Source of the DNA: Sparassis latifolia
Lineage: Eukaryota > Basidiomycota > Agaricomycetes > Polyporales > Sparassidaceae
Length of the DNA stretch: 64,000 nt
Assembly (NCBI GenBank): GCA_018466975.1
Contig: CM031558.1
Location: 1,054,001-1,118,000 of the forward strand
Direction of reading: 5' to 3'
Part shown: one piece after another, positions 54,139 through 64,000 of the stretch
Layout: every line of letters starts with the position of its first letter
Numbering within the stretch: position 1 is the stretch's first letter
Made by a program: the position numbers and the translations under genes
Notes under the pieces: generated by a model
The model's database searches: none
What the model saw: only the letters and a program-made list of their open reading frames with translations
What the model was told of the DNA's origin: nothing

Positions 54139-57100
54139 ATGGCCACCACCGCCAGACAGCCCAAGCCAAACCGGAAGGGCCCCCCAGAGCCAGCGAACCG
54201 CGTACGCGCACCAGCCTGGTCCTCACCCGGCCCTCGCGCCTCCCCACCTTCTCCCCAGGTGCAACCCCCGTTCGCCTTCCCAACGGGCCCCAGTCCGCCA
54301 GTCCCGCCGCATTCCCGCCCCTAGGCCATGCAAACGGTGCCCCGTCGCCCGCTCCAACCCGCCCAGATAAAGACGACCGTGTCCTCGCCCAGCTCTCTGG
54401 TCTCACCGGGACCACCATCACCCTTTCCACAAAGACCAACGTCCGGTACGAAGGTTCTGTACTTTCCACCAATGCAGAGGGAGACACCACCGGTGTCACC
54501 CTCCGCGACGTCAAGGATCTCACCGTCCCCGGTGCGCCCCTCCGCGACACACTCTTCATTGCCGCGACCAACATCGATCAATGGTCCTCTGGCCCTGCCG
54601 ATGCGAAGCTCACGAACGGTGACAGTGCGTATCTTCTGACGTCATCGCTCGTGTGCGTCCAGCCGACTCATGCCGTCTTCCAGCGTTCAAGACCGACACA
54701 GATATCAGCCAAAAGACCGGCCGTCGCGAGCGCGAGCTCCAGGCATGGCAACCTCACCCCGATGACCCGTCTGCCCCCTCCGCGTCCGCTTCGACATCCA
54801 ACTCTGCTGCTCCCCCTGCGCGCACGACGGACGACGAGACATTTGGCTCGGGCTCACAGGGCGCAAGCTGGGACCAATTCGCGGTGAACGAACGGCTCTT
54901 TGGCGTGCGTGCGCAGTTCGACGAAGAGGCGTATACGACGCGGCTCGATCGCAGCGCGCCAGATTTCAAAGAACGCGAGCGACAGGCTGCCAAGATCGCA
55001 AGCGAGATCCTGTCGGTGAGTGTTTGTGTGCTGTTGTGGGCGCCGGAGGAGGCAGAGTTGGTAGCATATTGTTCGGGTATTTATGAACGCAGTCGTTGCT
55101 GCGAAATTAGTGCCGGCGTTGCTCGACGTCGATCGATCGTTTATTTACTAACGTATCGTTTGCGTGTCAGTCTTCGACGAGTAACACACACATCGCGGAA
55201 GAGCGAACGCAGAACTTCGTGGGGGTTGCCGAGGGCGCAAATGAAGAGGACAAGTAGGTCTATTCTCTATTCGAACCGTCTATTCCCTACTTACGCGCAT
55301 TTCCATAGGTATGGTGCTGTCGTCCGCAGCGCAAACGCATATGTTCCTCCTGGGGCACGCAAGGGCCCTCTTCCTTCTACTAATGGCACCGCCAAGTCCC
55401 CGCCAGACATTCCTAAGGTCGCGGTGAATGCCCCGGATGGTTCGGCCGTGCCTGCTGCGGAGAAGGAGGCAGGTTCTGCGCAGGTGCGTCGCGCCGCCTA
55501 ATCTTCGCTCTTTCTCACTTCTGATTGCTAACGATCCATTCTTTCGGCGATTGCTGGTGCAGCCCGCTGCAGATGCGGTGCCCGCCTTCCGCGACTTCGT
55601 GTCGAGCGAGAAGGATCGGCTTATGAAGAAGAAACAGGCGCTCATGAAGAACGAGATGGACAAGCGCCTGGCTGATCTCGTCAAGTTCAGCCAGAACTTC
55701 AAGGTGCGCTCTTCCATTTCGGACATACCATCGTGCTCTTCCCTACTAACATCGCCGTCATCGCAGCTCAACAAGCCCATCCCAGACGACCTGGTGCCCA
55801 TCCTTGCCAAGGACGAAGATAAGCAGCGCCAGATCCGCGAAAAGTCCACCAAGGACGCCGAGTCGTCGCACGCCCGCGCCATCGGCGCTACCACACTCAC
55901 CACCACGGCCTCCCCGACCGTGGCGCGCGCTGTCCCTTCGGCGGCCGCGGCGGGCCCCGCTACTGCGAAGGTCGCGCCGGAGCTCACGCGGCAGGCGCTC
56001 TCGAAATCCGGTACCATCCCACCTGCAGCGCAGAAGAACGCGACCGTGCCGAGCAAGCCCGGCGAGCCACCCAAGGGCCGCATCAGTATGGTTATCCAAT
56101 CGATCCCGCCGTTCAGGGGCAAGCGCGTGTCGACGGCTGGTCACAGCGCGACATCATCTTCCACTCAGGGCGCGGCGCGCGCGAGCCTGAATACGAACGT
56201 TGCCGCGCAACAGGGCGGGCACAGTCCACTCTCGCCTGGTGCGGCGAACCGACTGAACGTCAACGCGTCGTCGTTCCGGCCGAATGTCAAGCAGTTCTCG
56301 CCTCCCGTGCGTGTTCTCCCCCTTGTCTGTGTTGAAGATTAGATGTGCTGGTGCTGACCTGCGGTACTGATGCAGGGCGGTTCCCCGCGTCTCAACGGGA
56401 CCCCGTCGTCCTCGGCGTCGCCGAAGACTAAGCCCGCGGACTCTGCGTCCAGCGTGTCCCCGGTCCCCGCCCCGCCGAACCCGTTCTTCGGCACGCGCAC
56501 GATTAAGAAGACCCCGCCGGTCCATATCAAGGATGACTTCAACCCATTCAAGCACGGCAAGGTCCCCGACGCGAAACAAGTCCGTGCGTACCTCCGCCTT
56601 TCTTTTGTTATCTTTCTATTTTCTTTTCTCCGCTTTCCCCTGTGTCTCTTCTATCATTTTTCATGTCTTACAAGCTGGCGTTCGAACGAGGTTTAATGGT
56701 TTCCGAATTTATTTGTAGCGTGGACATGGCCCTACACCGGCAAGCGCTATATGCAGCTGTTCCCCCCACCACAAATGCAGCCGCAGCCACAGTCGCCGCA
56801 CATGCAACACCCCGGTCCGCCCCAGCCCCCGCCTCAGCCGACGTACGAGGAAGAGTCCGCCGCGCAGGCGGCTACGCGCGGGTACGTATACGCATATCCG
56901 CCGTATGGCTACCCACAACAGGTGTGTCTGTTCCTCCTCCCCTTACCCCACTGTGTGCTCACTTGTATGCAGATGCAGATGATACCTGGTATGGGGCCCC
57001 CGCCGCCTGGCGCGTATATTCCTGGCCCGCCCGCGTTCATGCAGCCAATGGCCTATCCGATGCCCCCTCCAAATGGTGGGTCGCTTTGACTAACTATGCT

Positions 57101-57524
57101 CCTTGCGTGACCTGAGGTGCCGCTTGCGTGCTACAGCCATGTATCCTTCGACCCCGATGGGTCAGATGCAGCGTACGTATATCCATTGACTCGTGACGCT
57201 ATCAGCTGACGGCCCATGATGTGGTTGCATCGACAGCCTACGGCATGCCGCCACCGCCACCCGGCGCATATCCGCCTCCAAACGGCGCCGGCCCACGACC
57301 ATCCATGCCCCCCACCCCCATCCCGTCCCACGCACACCCATACTACCACCAAAGCCCGCAGCGTGCGTATCCCGCCGTTGATTGTGCCCTTGAAGATCCT
57401 GCTGACGCTTCTGCATCTCACAGTCCAACACGCCGTTCCTTACCAGATGATGATGCCGCCGCCAGGACCTCACGGCTACGACCAAGCACAGGCGCCGCCC
57501 GTGCAGATGGGCGGCCACGCTTAG
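54139..57524 (+). CDS. PBP1: Ataxin-2 / Pbp1 homolog
   Basis: Stress-granule RNA-binding protein that contacts poly(A)-binding protein. Exons 54139-54258, 54294-54624, 54684-55015, 55171-55253, 55309-55483, 55563-55703, 55767-56306, 56376-56583, 56719-56921, 56973-57075, 57137-57172, 57237-57362, 57424-57524; 832 aa. SM-like domain: LSGLTGTTITLSTKTNVRYE with GVTLRDVKDLTVPGAPLRD; LsmAD: DTDISQKTGRRERELQAW and WDQFAVNERLFGVRAQFDEE; PAM2 motif LNVNASSFRPN (about 590); C-terminus Pro/Met/Gln/Tyr-rich, prion-like. Intron 1 would be only 35 bp; the alternative donor at 54202 gives a 92-bp intron and 813 aa. A frame break there is certain, the exact junction is not. Confidence 0.9.
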
Positions 57525-57898
57525 GCTGCGCGCGACCGCGAGCCTATGTGCGGCCTCGCGTGCCCTGCTCGTGCAGTGGGTGACGCGGAGGTGCGTGCGT
57601 CGGGCTCGCTGCATGTGCTGCGCCGGGCGTGTGCAGTGTACCTACCGTCGCCGTTGTAGTGTTGTCTTCGGTTCGTCATGTTGTTAGCTGCAATTTGTTG
57701 TGATGCATTGCAAACGGATTAAAAAATACAAAAAAAAATGCGATCCACGGTGTGCGGTGAGACTGAGACCCTGCTCTTCCCGCTCGCAAAGATAATGTCA
57801 ACACAGGATGGGCGTACAAGTGATTGTGTGGGTAAGTGCGTATGCAAGAGGTGTTCGAAGAGCTACAGTTGTGTACTTTGCATTCTGTCGCTGGGTCG
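57525..57898. other. Convergent intergenic region PBP1 / BUB1
   Basis: Holds both 3' UTRs. An A-rich stretch near 57720-57738 may belong to the polyadenylation region. No gene seen. Confidence 0.45.
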
Positions 57899-60800
57899 TC
57901 ATCGGCCTCCCCCTAGGATCGCTATACCGATCTTCTTCAGCAGGCCTTTCAGGCTATTACTCGCGCGATTGCAATTCGCCTGGAGCCACGTCTCCATCTC
58001 CACCCGCAACTCCGCCAGCTCGTCACAGACGGGCAGCTGCCCATCGGGATGCACAAGGGTCGAGTTCAGCAGGAGGTCAAATAATCGTGTCCACAAGTCC
58101 ACCTGCCAGTAGCGCTTGAAGGGCGTCGCGAGTCTGAACCGCTGCTTCCCGTCGGACGCGGGGTCGGACGCGGACACGACCGAGGCCGCCTCGATGTACT
58201 TGCCGTACAACATGCAGTAGACAATGCCCGCGAGTCCAAAGTAGTCCGGCTGGAACGTCCACGGGCGGCCCTCGCGCATCTCAAGGCAGTCCCGCGCGTC
58301 TGTCGGCCACTCCGCGACGTACCGCTGGCCCGCGGGAAAGAGCCGCGTGTCGATCGTGCGCCCAAAGTCGATCATCTTGATCCCCTTGTGCCGCCACCCG
58401 CCGTCGCCCGACGGCTGGTACTCGCTCGTCCATGCCGAAGGCGGGCCTGGTACGTCCTCCAGGCGCAGCAGGCAGTTGTCGATCTTGACGTCGCCGTGGA
58501 TAAATCCCGCCCTGTGCATGCCCTCGAGGAGGCGCATGAGCTCGATGGCGAAGAAGATGACCAGTAGCTCGTCCAGGCATGCCCCTTGCTGTGTGATGCC
58601 TGCCTGCCCAGCGCGGTTGACGATGTCCAAGAGCGTACCCTGTCTGCACAGTTCGAGGATGAGGAAACTCTCGTCACGGAATGCGTACAACGCCTGTGGC
58701 ACAACTACGGATTGTCTGAGATGTGGCGGTAGAGTCCGGTGTATCCTGCGGAGAACATGGAATTCCCAAAGATTGCGGGGCTTAACGACCTTCAGCGCGA
58801 TCTTGCACTTGTCCAGCTCGTCATCGTCGTCATTGTCATCGTCTCCTTCGTCCTCCTCTTTGCGGGCAGCCAAGTCAAGGTCCACGGCCCCGAAGACTGC
58901 ACCAAAGCCTCCCTCTCCCAGTTTGTCCACGACGGCGAATTGACGATCAAAGAGGTTGAGTTGCAAAGTCTCGCCGTCCTCGAGGATACGTGACGTCGTG
59001 TTCCCGCTTGTCCGCCTTGACTTCTTCTTGGCGAACTTCTCCATTGTGTCCAGCTTCTGGGCATCCTGCTGCCGTAAGTCGTGAAACTCGTGATCGGGCG
59101 AGATGAGCGATAGCAGCTTCGTGACTGTCGGCGGGTCAAATGGATTGCAAGGGTTTGGCGGCCTGAACGACATCGCAGCAGTGAGCGCATCCGACAGACT
59201 GAGAGTGCCTGTCTCTTCTTCAAGCACGGCAACCGCTTCCTCCTCGTCGTACTCCTCTCCCTGTCGCAGATCGTCCTGGCGCAACTCAGCTGCGAGCTGT
59301 TCCGCAGTCTCCACGGCGTCGCGACGCGCCATCATCCCGTCCATCAGGCCGTTCGGTGTGCCCGATGCTCGCGTACTCACGGTGAACTCGAACGTCCGCT
59401 CTGTGATGGGCGTCATGACGTTGAACTGGCCGAACCGCCCCCCGAGCGGGACACGATGCGAAGGTGCCTCGTTTGGATCCTGGTCCTCGTACATGCTGTC
59501 CTCTTCTATCTGGGCGGGCGTGCGGTCATATTCCTCAGGCGGGTCATCATATTCCTCAGGCAGATCCTCATACTCGTCCTCATATTCGTCGTCGTCGGTC
59601 TCTGTGTAAACCTCCTGGGCAATCTGTTCATCGTCATCCGACGTGGAATGCACTTCAGGAGTGAACGCTCGAAGAGGCATACGTTCACCGAGCACTGGAC
59701 GTGCAAACGATGAGGCAGGGGGTCTGCTCAACTCGGCGCTATCCACATAAGGCTTGAAGGTGCTACTTTGCGCCGGGGGGAGGTTCTCGCCCGGGACTGA
59801 GGGCGACTGAACACCTTCATGGGGGGCTCATCCATGTATGGCACGATAGGAACAGGCGGCTGCACCTTATGCTTTGCAGTCGACGAGCTGAAAACACTTA
59901 TGGTTTCCATCGGTGAGGTGCTAGCTCGGGCTTGATCATCAGTGAATACGTCCCATCGTGCAGGTGGCTTGTCCTTGGGCACCACTGATACCGGAGTGAA
60001 CACAGTTGAGAACGCCATGGCTGGTTTCGCCTCATCGGTGATAGGCTTGAGGCTGATCTGTGGTCTCTGGCGGTGCGCATTCTCATCAGTTTGGGGTGCG
60101 GGAGCAGCCGGTATCGTGCTTTCTTTGATGGACAAAGCTCGTCTGAGGTTGGGCGTGAGCACGGGTAGTTTACTGGGCTGCTCTGGGTCTATTGCCACCT
60201 TCGACTAGATGTTCATGAGTACAAAATTGCATTGGCGCTACTGCGTATGCTCACCTTCGACGGGGGAGCTGGTGCGTTGTTTTCTTTCCTTCTCGGAGGC
60301 TCATCTACAAACGGCCGGAACGCCGCTACAGCCATACAACGCATCTCAGACTACTGCTAACACCATTGGGACACCCCCACTCACTCGGTGTCTTCGCATG
60401 TATCGCATTCTCGTTGCTCACAGCTCGAAACTGGCTCTGCAGTGACATGGGCGTGACAGCGTCGATCCTGCGCACAGGCGCATGCTTGCTGCCCGCTACC
60501 GCGCCGAAGCGCATCGACTTCTCTGGTGAGTTGTACATGCCAAACACATCCGCGAGGGCCTCCTTCGTCGCAAGGGTGACCGTCGGCTCCCCTGCAGCAT
60601 AGCCCTTGCGCATAAGCGTGCGCGTGCTCTTGGCGCCGTCGTCGTTGAAGTTGACGCGCAGCAGCGCGCCCTCCGGCGGGGGAGGCGGTCCCCATTTCTT
60701 GCCTAGAAGGCCCATGGAGCGCGCACGCGCCTCTTGCATACTGTATTCGGTGCCTTCCTCGGTGAAGAGTAGGGAAAGATTGAAGCGCAGCTTCTCGGGG

Positions 60801-61526
60801 CGCTTGCCCGGGACAGGTGGGGCCAGCATGGGTGCGTAGCGGTCATGCGCATGTTGGGAAGTAGAGGCTCGTGGAGTGTAAGATGGAGGAATAGACGGTG
60901 TGGGTGTATAGTTCTTCAGCGGGTTGCGGCGGAGGGTTTGGGTTTCTGGTTGTGCAGACTTCCAAATGGACGTGGAGGTTCCGCGATGAGGGACGGGAGC
61001 ACCTGCACGTTTCTTGTAATCCTCGTATCGCCTCTTGAGCGGTTCTATCGGCCGTGCACGCCGGTCGATACCCTTCCGGTAGACATTATCGGCGTCTGCT
61101 CGTCTGTATAGGTACCATGTAAGAATGGTCAACACACAATGAAGAGAATGCCTACCTGCCGGCACTCTCCAACGCGTTCGCGTACTCCTGGTACGTCTGT
61201 GCATACACGGTACCAATGTCGTTAGCTAGAATGAATGCGTAAATGATGGTCGGGTCTTCGACATGACTGGCATACAGCGACCATAGCTTGAGATATCTCA
61301 AATCTCCCTTGTATGCCGCGTCGTCCTTGAACTGCCTTGTCGCCTCCTCAAGCAGCTCGATCAGCCCAGAATGCGCAACATCCGCCCCAGGATAATTCTC
61401 TTGCGTCCATCTCACAAAGCTATCGTAGGCGGCGAGTGGGTCGGCGTCCTCTTGGAGGGAGGTCACCACTTGCGCGCGGTAATGTTCCCGTTTCTCTGAG
61501 AGTGCGCTAGAAGATGTTGGGTCCAT
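57899..61526 (-). CDS. BUB1: Mitotic checkpoint kinase Bub1
   Basis: Kinetochore kinase that recruits checkpoint proteins and phosphorylates H2A. Exons (high to low): 61156-61526, 60385-61103, 60255-60325, 59866-60204, 57899-59806; 1135 aa. N-terminal Mad3/Bub1 TPR region: DPLAAYDSFVRWTQENYP, RYLKLWSLYASHVEDPTIIY, then ADADNVYRKGIDRRARPIEP. A KEN motif (RRKENNAPAPPSK) lies at about 376. A very acidic low-complexity segment follows. The C-terminal kinase has LGEGGFGAVFGAVDLDLA, FLILELCRQGTLLDIVN, the catalytic loop FIHGDVKIDNCLL (HGD as in Bub1) and MIDFGRTIDTRLFPAGQ. Intron 4 (59807-59865) was chosen over a 38-bp alternative. The large last exon is one frame of 636 codons. Confidence 0.93.
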
Positions 61527-61750
61527 GCCAAGTCGGACACAGAAGAGATGGACAACGGCGATGCCGGCGATGTCGAGGGCGGCGCCAGCGATGTCGAGGT
61601 TGGTTCCTTGACTTGACCCGGGACGCGTGTTTGCCTCTCGACGCGTCGGGCACGTGACACGTGCGTTCACGTCCGATACACTTGGGATTGGATGTTTGAG
61701 GAGGGGCATGTATTTCACGGAGCGGTAGTACACAAATGTAACAAGATTGA

Positions 61751-62894
61751 TTAGGATGATTCAGTGCTAGGTTTGCGATCCTCGACTCTTGGTGCCATCT
61801 CATAATCACCAAATCCTTGCGAAGCTTGGACGACGTCGTCAGGTGCGTCAGGTTCCAGGTGTCCTTGTGCATTCCTTCGTGCACTAGATATTGGCAAACA
61901 TAATGAGTATTAAAGGGGGTAGGAACATTGGCAGAAGAGTTAAGAGTACACTCACCGGAAGAATGTGTAGGACAACACCACATCATCCAAGTTCCGGCAA
62001 GCAGGATCTTCCAGAACATCCTTGTCAATGAAGAACAGTAAAGGCATATCCACCTCTTCGCCAGCAAGCAGTTTCTGCTCTTCGAAACAGAAGCATTCTA
62101 CCTTGGAGAAGTAAGGTGCAATCTGAGATCGGGAGGACCATCAGCAACCACCATGACAGATCGCACAACACACGGCGAACGCAATAATACACACTCTGTC
62201 TGGAGTTACATTGTACGTTGCTATTCCAATGATATCTTTTGTGGACTTGTTTCGTGCCTTGTAAAACGCCAGACTCGTCTCGCCGGGCAGCACGCTCACG
62301 AACTGTTGCTGCGGCGTAAATCTCCATGGAAGCGCATCCGCTGTATTCGCGCTGAAGTGCACTTTTATGCGCTTCGCATGCTCTACAGGGACAAGGCGCT
62401 CGGCCTCGAACTTGCCCATGCCGACCTTGGGCGTGCCAGCAAACCCGGTAGCCGCGCAGAACATACGGTAAAGCGGTACTGCAGCATACGTTGCACCAAC
62501 TGCAAAGACTATCTAAGAGAAAACTCGCATCGTCAGAAAAGAGAGATTTGGAAGGCGATTTGCACTCACGACAGCCGATGTATACATGAGCAGACTTCGG
62601 TTCCTCGCAGCGTATGCTGCTTGCCGAGCTTCGTAATGGCGAGCCATACTACTTCCAGCTTTCGGAGGTTCTGTGGACATGCTCCGCCATTGCTTCCTTG
62701 GAATCTGCGCCCGACGGGGGACACTAAAGAATGTGAACGTCGGTGGAGCTGCAGCTCGGTGCAATCTTCCCTGTTGACATCTCTACGTCAATTCGCGCGT
62801 CGGAACAACCAACGGTACGACTTACATTTGTCGCTGCTGTACGGAAACTAGCGGTGCATTGAGGGCGGAGGAACTGCAGGCGAAGAGAGTGCAT
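61751..62894 (-). CDS. COX11: Cytochrome c oxidase assembly protein Cox11
   Basis: Inner-membrane copper chaperone that builds the CuB site of Cox1. Exons (high to low): 62826-62894, 62570-62770, 62195-62512, 61956-62122, 61751-61883; 295 aa. The presequence MHSLRLQFLRPQCTASFRTA is completed across intron 1. The membrane segment LLMYTSAVVIVFAVGATYAA is followed by VPLYRMFCAATGFAGTP, IKVHFSANTADALPWRFTPQ, FVSVLPGETSLAFYKARN, IGIATYNVTPDR, and the copper-binding VECFCFEEQKLLAGEEVDMP. Then FIDKDVLEDPACRNLDDVVL and a non-conserved tail ending STESS. The alternative start MSTEPPK would lose the presequence. Stop is 225 bp upstream of BUB1 (same strand). Confidence 0.93.
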
Positions 62895-63114
62895 GTGTAC
62901 TACAGTAGCCGCCGCAGCGTTGCAGCAACAAGGAATTCTCGGCTTTCTCCTTCAACCGACCTCTCACCACCAGCCGGGTCACACAGCACAGACGGCCCTT
63001 CTCTCACCTTATACTCAACTCAGACCATTGTCAAGGCTCTAGACAAACCTACTTGTTTTCGTCTGTTGAGCTATCTGGGAATCTGCAACTTGACGGTCTT
63101 GACCAGCGTCCGCC
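62895..63114. promoter_or_regulatory. Divergent promoter COX11 / J-protein gene
   Basis: 220 bp between the two start codons. No TATA box seen; a CT-rich stretch (ctttctccttcaaccgacctc) faces the J-protein gene. Confidence 0.5.
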
Positions 63115-64000
63115 ATGTCCAAGCAAGCCTCTTCGTCCTCTACCACGGCGAACTCTTCGTCCACGTCCACTCCTGCACCCTCAGCTAATGATGTCGACAT
63201 CGAGAAATTGCTGAGTCGTGAGGCGAATGCATTCCAGCGCGAAATGGAGGTAGAGCGCATCCTCAAGGCCTTCAAGCTGAAGTAAGCACTCGTATCTGGC
63301 CCTCCACTCCTTTCCAGCTCACACTGTGTGGAACAGCCCCTATGAGATCCTCGACATCACCGAGGATGCTACGCCTGAGGACGTCAAGAAGAAATACCGC
63401 CAGCTCTCGCTGTGTGAGCACCCACCCCCCGGCGCAGCGCAACGCCCGTTGTTGCGTTCCGTCCTGCCGCTTGTGTTCATGTATTGATGGCCACCTCGTA
63501 CGTTGTCTGATATCCAGTTATCCATCCTGACAAGACCCCCCACGCTCGTGCGCCAGATGCATTCGATCTCCTCAAGAAGGTCCGTCCGGTCCCTCCTACC
63601 CCCTCCCGAATCCTCGAGCCACGGCTCCTAACCCTGCTGAGTATCATTCACTGACAATTATCCTGCCTTAGGCTGAGTCCGAGCTTTCTGACAAGACCAA
63701 GCGCGAGGAACTCGATGCTATCATCATCCAAGCACGGGCGACGTTACTGAAGTCCCTTTCCCTCCCCACCGGCATCCCAAACAGTGACCCGCGTCTCAAG
63801 GGTCTGACACCGCCATGGCGCCAGCAGTTACTTTTAAAAGCCAAGGAACTCCTCATAGATGAGGAAGTGCGTAGGAGAAAGTTAGTTCCAACCGCATGTG
63901 TCGCGGGTCTCACCGTACTGATATTCGGCACTGGATAGGGCGGTCAAGATGAATCTTGCCAACGAAGGCCTTGAGGCGCGCAAGAAAGAGGAAGAGGTCT
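63115..64000 (+). CDS. DNAJC8/Spf31-type J-domain protein (cut by window end)
   Basis: Spliceosome-associated J protein family. Exons 63115-63281, 63337-63413, 63518-63579, 63672-63880, 63939 to the edge; N-terminal 191 residues are present. The start MSKQASSSSTTANSSSTST is Ser/Thr-rich, then IEKLLSREANAFQREMEVER. The J domain begins NPYEILDITEDATPEDVKKK; IHPDKTPHARAPDAFDLLKK carries the HPD; AESELSDKTKREELDAII is the family's post-J helix. The continuation is Lys/Glu-rich (ANEGLEARKKEEEV), as in DNAJC8. Distinguished from chaperone J proteins by the lack of G/F and zinc-finger regions so far. The C-terminus lies outside. Confidence 0.88.

Noticed and set aside
53843..54370. 175-codon Arg/Pro-rich plus frame
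   Set aside because: Pyrimidine-rich 5' region of PBP1 read in a wrong frame.
58347..58943. 198-codon plus-strand frame
   Set aside because: Antisense shadow of the BUB1 kinase domain.
1..64000. CRISPR arrays, operons, bacterial RBS, tRNA or rRNA genes
   Set aside because: Eukaryotic genome; no spaced repeats of CRISPR type, and no tRNA cloverleaf or rRNA was recognised by eye, though a tRNA scan was not possible.

Overview
This window comes from a filamentous basidiomycete, most likely an Agaricomycete. The evidence is dense intron-rich genes with many 48-60 bp introns, a class I hydrophobin, F-box/LRR-type genes, an SRA-YDG protein, and housekeeping proteins with fungal architecture. Almost every gene had to be assembled by hand from splice sites. 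Exon lists in the entries are my models; each keeps the reading frame and has a length divisible by three unless I say otherwise. No transcript data or database search was available.

Layout. 0-8.2 kb: SVF1 (minus), an F-box gene, an unrecognised conserved-looking gene (minus), the ribosomal chaperone ACL4, and a mitochondrial DUF155/RMND1-type protein. 8.2-11 kb: gene-poor, with a class I hydrophobin behind a clear TATA box. 10.96-16.63 kb: a complete Ty3/Gypsy LTR retrotransposon with identical 394-bp LTRs, a 4-bp target duplication and one uninterrupted 1515-codon gag-pol frame. 16.9-18.8 kb: CTU2 (tRNA thiolation). 18.5-28.5 kb: an accessory region built from a segmental duplication. A CTU2-tail plus Baeyer-Villiger-type monooxygenase block occurs twice; the first monooxygenase looks intact, the second has lost a splice donor and one base. 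The first block's spacer also holds about 1.8 kb of extra DNA with a foldback repeat. 28.7-35.7 kb: a class V PLP enzyme, a frameshifted F-box gene and a FAD-dependent monooxygenase, which with the BVMO look like a small secondary-metabolism or catabolic neighbourhood.

36.6-64 kb is mainly housekeeping: an SRA-YDG (5-methylcytosine reader) protein, SDHC of complex II, GUP1 (MBOAT acyltransferase, exon 1 broken by a 68-bp tandem duplication), SGD1/NOM1 (ribosome biogenesis), EFM4 (eEF1A lysine methyltransferase), PAM18 (mitochondrial import motor), a UPF1-like SF1 helicase, PBP1/ataxin-2, BUB1, COX11 and, cut by the right edge, a DNAJC8/Spf31-type J protein. Several pairs share short divergent promoters (GUP1/SGD1 217 bp; COX11/J protein 220 bp).

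The most unusual signals are four probable GC-AG introns in three functionally unrelated genes, disabling lesions in three otherwise well-preserved genes, a perfect palindrome across the retrotransposon LTR/internal junction, and many micro-exons. I did not find a convincingly new multi-gene system. The oxidoreductase/aminotransferase neighbourhood is the best candidate for new chemistry.
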